Assembly: GCA_001600455.1 (NCBI GenBank)
Contig: BCKC01000002.1
Location: forward strand, 1,998,171 to 2,062,170
Length of the DNA: 64,000 nucleotides
Direction: 5' to 3'
From: Endocalyx cinctus
Taxonomy: Eukaryota; Ascomycota; Sordariomycetes; Amphisphaeriales; Apiosporaceae
Numbering within the stretch: position 1 is the stretch's first letter; the number at the start of each line of letters is the position of its first letter. Positions 1 through 8,888 of this stretch are shown piece by piece. The notes below the pieces were generated by a model. It saw only the letters and a list, made by a program, of their open reading frames with translations. It was not told where the DNA came from and did not search any database. Position numbers and translations under genes: made by a program.

Positions 1-1537
1 GAGACCACCGAACACATCAACGAGCTTCACACACCCCGGTGTGATCTGACCACTCACCGCATGACAATGGTTAACTAAGCAAAACTAGGGTAGAATTTCC
101 CCGAAAATAGGGACGACGGCGGACCCGAATTATCTTGTCCACTAGGTGCACTACTTGGCACTTGGGATAAGTAATTCGGATAAAGTATTTGTTATTTAAT
201 TATGTCTGATAATAAATATGTTTTATCATTTTCTCGTCATTGATTTCGAACGCTGAGATTTCGAATGCTGAACACTTTCTGAACACTTTCTCCACGGTTT
301 GACTAATAAACCTGTTGATAATATGAGGAACTGCCTCAATCGATCCGAAATCAATACCGTACGAAAGAATGCATCTAGCACTCTACAAGTAGCACAGTTC
401 TCACGGCCTTCCTTACCTGCTATCATAAGAACCTTAAGCGGTTAGCTACGGGCATTGTAAGCATTCAATTAGGTGGTAGGGAGGTTCACATCGGTATCGC
501 CTACACTCGCTTTATTTAGCCAAGACGTTGGTAAAAATCCTTTGATATTTATTTGCGATGACCGAAGCCAAGATCGAGGTAAAAGAAAGAAAAAATTTTG
601 TCTGTTCAGCTCCTGATAAATCTTACGTTCTCTCGGACTCGCGATGTCGGCCTCGAGTCAGATTTGCAGCCGTTTGTATTAAGTTCCAATGTATCTCCAC
701 GGGGCTGTCGTACCATTTCTGGAGTCCGGGGCATGCCGCTGACGCCCGAATCTCGATGACATAACGTGTTACAACATGCGCCCTCATTATTTTGTTTGGC
801 TAAAATGCATTGTGGTACGGAACACTCTTTTTTTCTAGAAGCAAATAGCGTATGACATAGGGTTTCGTGCTTGTCGACATTGTACATATGATTAGATCGC
901 GCGTAAAAACCTAGATCAATGAAATATTCACCCAAGTCGCCGAACACGGTCGAAAGGACAAAACATACTGGCCAACGAAACATGCCGAGGCGGAAACTTA
1001 CGTTCGCGTCGCGCGGTGTCAAATAGGAAACTCCATCCGCGGCAATATTTTATTCAGCTCTAACAGACGCGCATCAATTCTCAGATGAGATCGGGATATT
1101 CTTCACCGTGTACATGCACACTAGTATTCCTGTTACCGAGGTAAAAATGAAATGTTGACAAATCATATTCTTGTTTGTAGAGGTAGAGGATAGTTCTCTA
1201 TTGATTCTATGGATCATGAAACTATAACATAACAGTATGAACAAAAACGCAAAGCAGCAATATCTATCCATGACCCAAGATAAACGCAGAAATTTAAACT
1301 CCGAACCAATGCAGCCAACCGAATATAATGCAGTAATCATGCCTCTATAGACCCCGAAGAAAAACCGATTCCTATTCCCGCAATGCTGTCATGACAATGC
1401 TAGTATGGAAAACTGATTCAAATGCCAAGGATCTAGGTAATCGAGACGGCAAAGAAAGAGAGGAAAAACCACCGAATGGAAAAAAAATATACATGAATTG
1501 AAATGATGTCTTAGCGTCCGCACCGGATTATGTATTC
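1..1537. other. Intergenic, no gene supported
   Basis: I see no gene in this stretch. The open frames (for example the 138-codon one on the minus strand at 606-1022) have no recognisable domain, no coding-like codon use and no partner exons. The sequence is AT-rich and ends at the 3' side of the minus-strand cupin gene. A gene cut off by the left edge cannot be excluded. Confidence 0.5.
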
Positions 1538-2701
1538 TTACTTCCTCTTGGGGATGTTGCACCTGGCGAGGCAAGACTCGACACCCAAGGCGACGTCGGT
1601 GCTGAGGAAGCTGCGGAACTTGTCGATGTCGGCGCCGTCGACGACGCTGCCGGCGGTGGCGGCGATGACGTCATCGTCGAGAGCGAAGAAGGCCTGGGCG
1701 ATGGTGTTGGTGCCGGGGTCCTCATCGGAGAAGGGAGCGACGAAGACGGTCTCCTGGCAGGTGGGGTTGTAGACGGTGTGCAGGGCGCCCTGGTAGAAGG
1801 GGGTGGCCTGGTACTGGGTCAGCTCGTTGACGACGTTGCGGAGGCTGCCGGTCTCGTCGTTGACGCCGTTCTCGATCACCATCTCGGCGACGAGGGATCC
1901 CTTGGCGACGATCAGGAACTCGGTAGCGCGCGGGTGTGTGTGTGGCGTGTTAAATCCGCAGGCAGATAAAAAGACCAAAGCAGATGAGCCACCCGAACCG
2001 GTCAGGGAAGGAAAGGTTTTCCGGTTAGCGAGAACCACCTCGCCCCCTTTTCCAGGACCGAATTTGCGCGCGGCATTGAAGTCAAAGACGAAGTCGGAGT
2101 CTTCAGTTAGGACGTTGTTGAACGCGTCGGCCCGCGTGTCGGAGAGAAAGATCTTCTGCGTCTTGGATAGACCTGAGAGCGGGCTGGGAGTCGCGGTGCA
2201 AGAAGTGGTGGTAGTAGAAGTGCTCATCTTCGAGGTGATAAATGTTGAGTTCGAGGCTTTCGTGGTCGTAAGTGTTGGAACCGAGGCGGTAGTGATCTTT
2301 GTGGTATTGGTATTGGTTTTTGTGGTGGTGGGGATAGTCATCGTGGTGGTGGTGTTAGATTTTGTTGTTACGGGGATGGTCATCGTGGTGGTGGTGTTGG
2401 TCTTTGTGGTGGCGGGGCTGGTCATCATGGTGGTAGTGGTGTTGGTCTTCGTGGTGGCGGTGTTGGTCAATGTAGTAGTGGTACTAATTATCGTGGTAGC
2501 GGTATTGGTCTTTGTGGTCGCGGTATTGCTCATTGTGGTCGCGGTATTGCTCATTGTGGTAGCGGAAGCAGTGCTGTTATGGCAGCCTGTGGTTGTTGAA
2601 GAGGTTGCCATAGTATTGGTGTTTCCGGACACTTGCGGAGCGGCAGATGATACGGAGACGAGGGCCGAGAGAGCGGCGGCGGTGATAGCTTTCATATACA
2701 T
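1538..2701 (-). CDS. Secreted Thr-rich cupin (germin/spherulin-like)
   Basis: Single-exon gene of 387 residues. I start it at the ATG at 2701, because the hydrophobic stretch beginning MYMKAITAAALSALV and ending near SSAAP is a good secretion signal. A longer frame reaches 2833 but adds only an unlikely leader. Residues of roughly 25-170 are a Thr/Ser/Asn-rich degenerate repeat (TATTKTNTT-like units), probably O-glycosylated. The C-terminal 220 residues form a germin-type cupin. Motif 1 is intact, with the pattern HTH-x4-E-x6-G. Motif 2 reads FYQGALHTVYN, so the proline usual before QG is a tyrosine, while the metal-binding His is kept. Family members are extracellular proteins related to spherulin 1. 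Some germins bind Mn and act as oxalate oxidase or superoxide dismutase, but activity here cannot be inferred. The gene diverges from the PrpF gene. Confidence 0.85.
   Translation of the reverse strand: MYMKAITAAALSALVSVSSAAPQVSGNTNTMATSSTTTGCHNSTASATTMSNTATTMSNTATTKTNTATTIISTTTTLTNTATTKTNTTTTMMTSPATTKTNTTTTMTIPVTTKSNTTTTMTIPTTTKTNTNTTKITTASVPTLTTTKASNSTFITSKMSTSTTTTSCTATPSPLSGLSKTQKIFLSDTRADAFNNVLTEDSDFVFDFNAARKFGPGKGGEVVLANRKTFPSLTGSGGSSALVFLSACGFNTPHTHPRATEFLIVAKGSLVAEMVIENGVNDETGSLRNVVNELTQYQATPFYQGALHTVYNPTCQETVFVAPFSDEDPGTNTIAQAFFALDDDVIAATAGSVVDGADIDKFRSFLSTDVALGVESCLARCNIPKRK
2258..2590. repeat. Degenerate minisatellite encoding the Thr-rich linker
   Basis: On the plus strand this is a run of GTGGTGGT/GTTGGT-like units, which read on the minus strand as Thr-rich codons of the cupin gene. 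The repetition is imperfect (mixed 15-45 bp periods) and stays in frame. It also produces a long Val-rich antisense open frame that is not a gene. Such tracts tend to vary in length between strains. Confidence 0.7.
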
Positions 2702-4352
2702 GTTGGATGGTAGATTGGTAGGTTGGTGTTTATCAAGAAAGGGGTAAACGTTGTAAAGGGTTATTCCGAACCGGATGGAAAAGCTGATGGTTACTGGGCA
2801 GGAAAAATGAAAATGGAAAATAGAAAAGATCACGAGGAAATGTTGAGTTTGAACTTGAATGTTTTATAGATGCCGATGCTAATGCTGATGCTAATGCTGA
2901 TGCTAATGGTGTTGATGATGATGTTGATGCTGATGATAGATAAAAAATATCTCGAACAGAAAGCAGGTATCATCCGAGTCTTATATACATGTTGGAAAAG
3001 CCTGCCCATCACTAACGAGAGAAGCTAGTCTACGATGTTATTCCCATACCCTTACTGGTGCCTCCTCAGCCGTGTTCTCCCAAATCCAAAATAGAAGAGG
3101 TGCCAGAACCAGGTGAGGCTTAATTTCTAAGTTGGTAAGTGTATACCAAGTGAAGAGAGCATTTGTCTTGCTGGTAGCTGCGTCCGTTGACACTAGCAAG
3201 TTCTTAGGTGGTGGACAACCACGTTTCCGACCGGCTGTGTGAAGTTAACGCACTCCGACAGAAGAACAGGTGAAGAGATGCCCGCACCCGTTTCCTATGA
3301 TACTGAGATAAAACTCAAAATTTAGTGGCCATAGTGGCTTAGAAAGCTTGGGGGGTTGATGATATAAAAATAACCCAACCACCCCTCTCCTTAAAATAAC
3401 TAACTTACACTAGACTATAGAAGTCATAGCATGCTACCACTGCCCTACAGAGAAGTGCTACAATAAACTAGTTTCTTATGTGCAGTAGGTGTGCTTGAAG
3501 ATTAGATTTTCTGAATCTACGGGGATACATAGATAGATAACTGAGAACCAATGTATATGCCAACTTTTAAGTCAGTTCAAGCGATACATACATACATAGC
3601 AGAGATTAGGGAGAAGTATGACAGTCGGACAGGTACGTGTGAGTGGTATTGTCTTTGTTTGAGACGCAGAGAACTACCTAGGTTGTAGCTAAGGGTTATA
3701 CACGTGCAATACCCAATTAGCTAACCTAACGTGCAAAGTATAACTTAAGATGATATCCTAATTATTGTCTATGTTGAGTTGCCTTTCAAAGGTACGGTTG
3801 CACTATGAATAATAATATACGAATTGAACTTAATGAGTGGTGGTTCCTCTATCTTAGAAAGTAGGAAAATTTACGTTCCTTGAATAAACCGGGCGCGGCC
3901 CAACATATTGTACAGTCGTACAATGCTCCTCATTTGATAATCGTTAAGCTTTTCAAGCCTATAGAGCTGGAGAAACTATTCTTACAACACTCTAAGTTCA
4001 AAATTTTGTAGAAATATACCAGACTCAACTCCCAGACTCCCAGACTAGCTGGCTGGCTGGTGGTTGGTGTATGATAGAGTTTCTACGCTACCTGAACTGC
4101 CTGACTATAAGAACAACTTAAATCGTTGATGGTCCGTGCGGTAAAGGATGGCTTTGCTTGCCTCGGCTGTTCTGTTAGTTGCTATATTTATCATAACATC
4201 TAAATGTTTTTATTCCTGGAAAGTCTAGAATTGTATTTATGTAACAAAGTTATATGAAAATAGCTGATGGAATAATGTTGATTTTGTTTTTCTACCTTGT
4301 CATCTTTTAATCACCACACTTACACATTTAATTAGCTATCGTACCGTAGCTC
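2702..4352. other. Divergent spacer between cupin and PrpF genes
   Basis: No gene is visible. The stretch is the shared upstream region of two divergent genes. It holds a GATGCT/AATGCTGAT trinucleotide-type repeat at 2869-2938, just upstream of the cupin start, and one ACCTAGGT palindrome at 3676-3683. The rest is AT-rich, without a frame that looks coding. Confidence 0.5.
2869..2938. repeat. GATGCT/AATGCT short tandem repeat
   Basis: Alternating GATGCT and AATGCT hexamers run for about 70 bp, then shade into GATGAT/GTTGAT units. They lie 170-240 bp upstream of the cupin start codon, probably in its leader or promoter. Confidence 0.8.
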
Positions 4353-5645
4353 ATGCATCAAAAACGCTTCCTCATTCCTGCGCCTCGCAAAATCTTCACT
4401 GCCGCCGAATCTCTCCTAGTAACAGGCGTGACCAGGAGGTTAAGGTTCGACCAATGTCCGCGTAAATTTCATACTAGTTTCAAAATGGGTAACGGGAGAA
4501 GCTTCCCCGCCCTCTTCGTCCGTGGGGGCACCTCAAACGGGCTGATAATCCACCGCAAGGACCTCCCGCGTCAGGACCAGTGGCACACTGTGCTGCCAGC
4601 CGCCATGGGATCGCCAGACCCCTACGGCCGGCAGCTGGACGGGATGGGCGGCGGTATCTCCTCGACGTCCAAGATTTGCGTTCTGGCCCCCTCCGACCGC
4701 GACGACGCCGACGTCGACTTCACCTTCGTGCAGGTCGGCATCCGCGACGGCGCGCTCGACCTCGCGGGGAATTGCGGTAATATGTCATCCGCTGTCGGAC
4801 CCGTTGCATGGGACGAGGGGATCGTTACTCCGGAACGGAAAATCGCGGCTGAAGAGGATGGTAGGGATGGGAGGGAGGATAAGTATCGAGAAGCTGTGGT
4901 GAGGATCTTTAACACAAATACTTCTAAGATCATCCACTCGCGCTTTCGTGTCCGTGGAAATCCTCCTCGATACTGCCACGAGGGTGATTACGAGATGGAT
5001 GGTGTGCCGGGCACACAGTCCCGCATCGAGCTCAGCTTCCTGAACCCCGCCGGCGCGAAAACGGGAAAAGCTTTGCCTACGGGGAATCCTGTTGATACTC
5101 TAGATACACCCGACGGGACAAAGGTGCGAGCCTCGTTAGTGGATGTCTCAAACCCAGGTGTCTTTGTCCGGCTTGATGATCTACTAGGCACCGAAGCGGA
5201 TCAAAGTACATTCACGCCACAAACTGTCGAAGGGGACTCTTTATTAAAAGAACGACTAGAAGCTATCCGGCGTGCCGGCGCAGTCAAGATGGGCCTAAAT
5301 CCGAATACAGAGAGCATACCTAAGATTGTGCTCTTGTTCACCGAATCAAGCTCACCAGGGGTTGATATCAGGTGTCTAGCACTCTCCATGGGGCAAGCAC
5401 ACAAAGCAGTGCCGTTGACACTCGCCCTTTGCTTAGGCGCAGCTGCAAACATCCCTGGGACCGTTGCCTTTCAAGTACGCCGTGAGAAGGAGTCCAGCAA
5501 CGGTGACGGAAACTCTTCATCCGTCGTCATTGGACACCCGAGTGGTACAGTCGAGATTGGGGCTACGAACAAAAATGGCAAAATTCTGTCCGCAAATTTA
5601 CATCGGACCGCTAGAATCATGATGAAAGGAGAAGTCTATTACTGA
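4353..5645 (+). CDS. prpF: PrpF-family (DUF453) aconitate/methylaconitate isomerase-like protein
   Basis: Single exon of 430 residues. The conserved part begins at about residue 51 (FPALFVRGGTSNG) and carries the family signature blocks: an RGGTSNG start, AMGSPDPYGRQLDGMGGGIS, then SSTSKICVL with its conserved Lys, and the GNCGNMSSAVGP loop with its conserved Cys. Bacterial PrpF isomerises 2-methylaconitate in a variant of the methylcitrate pathway for propionate. The fungal relatives are poorly characterised, so the substrate is unknown. The first 44 residues are rich in Arg/Lys and hydrophobic residues with few acids and could be a mitochondrial presequence. An internal ATG at 4485 would give a 386-residue cytosolic form close to the usual length. 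No other methylcitrate-cycle gene is adjacent. Confidence 0.85.
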   Translation: MHQKRFLIPAPRKIFTAAESLLVTGVTRRLRFDQCPRKFHTSFKMGNGRSFPALFVRGGTSNGLIIHRKDLPRQDQWHTVLPAAMGSPDPYGRQLDGMGGGISSTSKICVLAPSDRDDADVDFTFVQVGIRDGALDLAGNCGNMSSAVGPVAWDEGIVTPERKIAAEEDGRDGREDKYREAVVRIFNTNTSKIIHSRFRVRGNPPRYCHEGDYEMDGVPGTQSRIELSFLNPAGAKTGKALPTGNPVDTLDTPDGTKVRASLVDVSNPGVFVRLDDLLGTEADQSTFTPQTVEGDSLLKERLEAIRRAGAVKMGLNPNTESIPKIVLLFTESSSPGVDIRCLALSMGQAHKAVPLTLALCLGAAANIPGTVAFQVRREKESSNGDGNSSSVVIGHPSGTVEIGATNKNGKILSANLHRTARIMMKGEVYY

Positions 5646-6946
5646 TCTAGGCCTTGATCGAGACTATACCGCACTGTATTTATGGTGCATAGCCACAGGT
5701 TCATCACTTCCAAGGAGGTTACTTCTGTTCTAATTCGAAATTATCGACTTGCTACTGAATACAAATACATTACAAGTACAGAAGGCAAAATCTCGACATT
5801 TCCACTGGACTAGGAGCTTGGCAACTTGAACACTCTAAAACCACCGTTCAATTCCGGGATTTACCTAGTCCTTATAATTTACCAGTGTATGCGTTTACAC
5901 ATTGGCGCATTGGCGTCTTTGCCTGCCTAATCAGGGCTAATAAACGCGGTGTTTACTACAAAGCGTGGATAAACCGCCAAACCATTGGCCTTGACATGAG
6001 AAATGGCATAACTGTTACAGTTTTGACAGGCTGCTATCCTACTAGCAAATATGCCGAATATCCGTGTTATCATGTTTATCTCGAAAGTGTTTCCTTTATA
6101 GCTGGATCATGCCGCTGGTAGCGATAAAAAAAAAAGAAACAAGCACACTCCGCAAGGTCACTATCTGGTACAATTTCTGTAGATCAGTGTGCGATCACGT
6201 TTATTTACTATTCGTGGGTTTATAGCCACGAGGAATATGTGGCCTTCGCTGGATATCTGACTAAAAAGAGACAGTAGGATCAACAAATAAGAAACCCGCC
6301 AACTAGTTCTCCACGAGCTGGGGTATAGATCTTGTCTCCGTCCCGAACTAGTATACTTAATTAATGTCGCATTATGTCAAGATGTCTCGTTCCTTGTTTG
6401 GTGCCGGTGAGGTTGCTAGCCGTGATAGTGATGAGATCATGAATTAGGAGGATAAGCTTTTTTTTCTCGTGACCAAACCGCCCTATAGGAATGATTCTAG
6501 ACTTGTCAGATCGAAAACACAGGACGACAAGGGGGTGTTGTACCTGCAATAACAGACCCTTGTTGTACGTTGTATGTTGTATGTGGGAATTTTTAGTCAC
6601 CATATTTCAGCACCTACTCCACTCCACCCACGGAAAGGGTATCTGTGGACGGCTTTCACTGCCGTTTTCTGGGGTCACACCCCCCTTTTCCGGGATTGGA
6701 ATAATGCTCCAATCATGACATCTCCAGCGAGAAATTGCAGTGGGAGTAAACCGACAACAAAGATAGGTCCACTAAAGGAGACAATGAGTAACGTAAAGTA
6801 TATAAATCTCGATATGTTTGCAACATCTTTGCCATATTCAGTCAGTCAAGCCCCCTGGAGATCGACATCGTGCACGATCCTCCCTGTTTTTTCCCCTTTC
6901 TTTTCCCTCCTCTTGATTGGTATCTATTAATATATATACATAAAAC
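5646..6946. other. Spacer with pectin lyase promoter
   Basis: No gene is supported; the 78-codon frame at 5885-6121 has no recognisable features. The right end is the pectin lyase promoter (see the separate entry). The rest is AT-rich and holds the 3' end of the PrpF transcript. Confidence 0.5.
6669..6806 (+). promoter_or_regulatory. Pectin lyase promoter elements (GC-box, paired CCAAT, TATA)
   Basis: Seen in sequence: CTGGGG at 6669-6674, which fits the SYGGRG consensus of the carbon-repressor CreA. ATTGGA at 6695-6700 and TCCAAT at 6708-6713 form an inverted pair of CCAAT boxes. TATAAA lies at 6801-6806, about 140 bp before the start codon. A pectinase under carbon repression would fit. 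The CreA and CCAAT-factor assignments rest on consensus matches only. Confidence 0.4.
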
Positions 6947-8184
6947 ATGTTCATTCGTCAACTCGTCGCGTTAGCGCTCGCGGCCCAGACGGCCTTCGCG
7001 GCGGACAGCGTCTCGGGAGCGGCCGAAGGGTTCGCGAAGGGCGTGACGGGAGGCGGGTCGGCCACGGCCGTGTACCCCACGACAACATCGGAGCTCGTCT
7101 CGTACCTCGGCGACAGCTCGGCGCGGGTCATCGTCCTGACCAAGACGTTCGACTTCACGGGCACCGAGGGGACCACGACCAGCAGCGGGTGCGCTCCCTG
7201 GGGCACGGCGTCGGCGTGCCAGATCGCCATCAACCAGAACGACTGGTGCACCAACTACCAGCCCGACGCGCCCACCGTCTCGTCCATCACGTACGACGCC
7301 GCCGGCGTCCTCGGCATCACCGTCAAGTCCAACAAGAGCCTCATCGGCCAGGGCTCCGCCGGCGTCATCAAGGGGAAGGGTCTTAGGATCGTTTCCGGCG
7401 CTTCTAATATCATTATCCAGAACATTCAGATTACCGATATTAACCCCGAGTACGTCTGGGGTGGTGACGGTATCACCATTGACGGTGCTGATTTGGTTTG
7501 GATTGATCACGTCTCGGTATGAATGCACTTTTTCCCCCCCTCCCTTTTCACTAGGAAAAGGAAAAGTAAAACGAAAGTTGGCTAACTGAACACCCCTATG
7601 CCGGATAGACCTCATTGATCGGCCGCCAGCACATCGTGCTCGGCGAATCGGCCTCGAACCGCGTAACCATCTCGAACTGCGACATCAACGGCGCGACGTC
7701 GTGGTCAGCTACCTGCGACGGATACCACTACTGGAACCTCTACTTCACCGGATCCAGCGACCTCGTGACGTTCAAAAACAACTACGTCCGCCACTTCTCC
7801 GGCCGTGCCCCCAAGGTAGCCGGAAACACGCTCCTGCACGCCGTCAACAACTATTTCTACAGCACGTCCTCGAGCGGGCACGCGTTCGAGGTCGATTCGG
7901 GCGGTATGGTCCTCGCCGAGGGGAACGTCTTCCAGAACGTCGCCAACGTCGTCGACAGCTCCGTCGGCGGCCAGATCTTCTCGAGCCCGGATTCCGGGTC
8001 CAACTCGGCTTGCTCCTCCTACCTCGGCCGTTCGTGCGTCCTCAACGCGTACGGCTCCTCCGGCGCTTTCGTCTACACGAACACCGGTTTCCTCACCAAC
8101 TTTAGCGGAAAGAACATCGCCGCCGCTACTAGCGCCGACGACGCTAAGAACGTGGCCTCCACCGCCGGTTACGGAAAGATTTAG
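6947..8184 (+). CDS. Secreted pectin lyase (polysaccharide lyase family 1)
   Basis: Two exons, 6947-7516 and 7609-8184, with a 92-nt intron (GTATGA donor, GCTAACTG branch, TAG acceptor). They join in phase to 381 residues, close to the about 379 of Aspergillus pectin lyases. The signal peptide [18 protein letters not shown] probably ends before ADS. The splice restores the family block in which WIDHVS runs into TSLIGRQH. Arg196 in GRQH matches the catalytic Arg, and Asp174 lies in the WGGDGI block before it. The second exon carries [28 protein letters not shown] and a [10 protein letters not shown] block. The enzyme cleaves methyl-esterified pectin by beta-elimination outside the cell. The WGGD/GRQH pattern favours pectin lyase over calcium-dependent pectate lyase. 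Exons are strongly GC-biased, as in highly expressed secreted enzymes. Confidence 0.93.
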
Positions 8185-8888
8185 AGGGGAAAAAATGCGG
8201 GAAATGATTTGCTACTCAGTAAAGATTCGTGTACATAGTGAGATTCAATCCTGTCCATTGTAGTAGATGGAAGGTAAAGAATACGTATATATTTCATTTC
8301 ATCAATTCATGATATGTAAATACTCCCTGGATAAAATCATCGTGAAATTAAATGTAGCCACACATGCAAGATTCAATATGAACCAGCCATTATTTAAGAA
8401 GGGAGTGGCTGGATTTGATGAGACGGTATATACATCCTCACTTCAGAAACATAAAAACACATGGCCTATTTAAAAACCCTGTCCCTTGTATTCATCCTAT
8501 ATCGGTAAATATTGATAGAAACTCCGTCTCTATCAAGCCGGCGAACCTTTTGATACCTTTCTAGCTAGTTGTAAAAAAAAAAAAAACGAACATCGCAACG
8601 CAAAGCAGTAATCTATTTTTATCATTCATTCATTAGTTATCCTGGTCCTTTTCTCCTTTTTCTCCCCATCCTCCCGCTTTCCCGAACGCCTCCGCTGGTC
8701 TAGCATCACATTCTAGTAAATGATCCGAGGGACGCAATATTCCTCAATGTAGCCAAACAAAATTCCAAAAAAAAGTTTCCACCCAAAAAAATCAAGTCAA
8801 GTTATAGTGCGCCAAAATGTGATATCCAATGATCCCAAGCTGGTACAGATACTCTTCTAGCCGCCATGACCACCAAAAGAAATTTCTA
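8185..8888. other. Convergent 3' spacer
   Basis: The 3' ends of the pectin lyase (+) and of the caspase/rhodanese gene (-) face each other here. There is a short A-run near 8573-8585 and AT-rich untranslated sequence. No gene seen. Confidence 0.5.

Noticed and set aside
606..1022. 138-codon minus-strand frame
   Set aside because: No domain, no coding-like codon use and no partner exons; likely chance.
1803..2747. 314-codon plus-strand frame, Val-rich
   Set aside because: It is the antisense of the Thr-rich repeat of the cupin gene. Repeated ACC/ACT-type codons read as Val/Gly on the other strand and keep the frame open.
7701..8105. 134-codon plus-strand Arg-rich frame inside the pectin lyase
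   Set aside because: Shifted frame of a GC-rich exon; the composition is that of an out-of-frame translation and the pectin lyase frame is certain.
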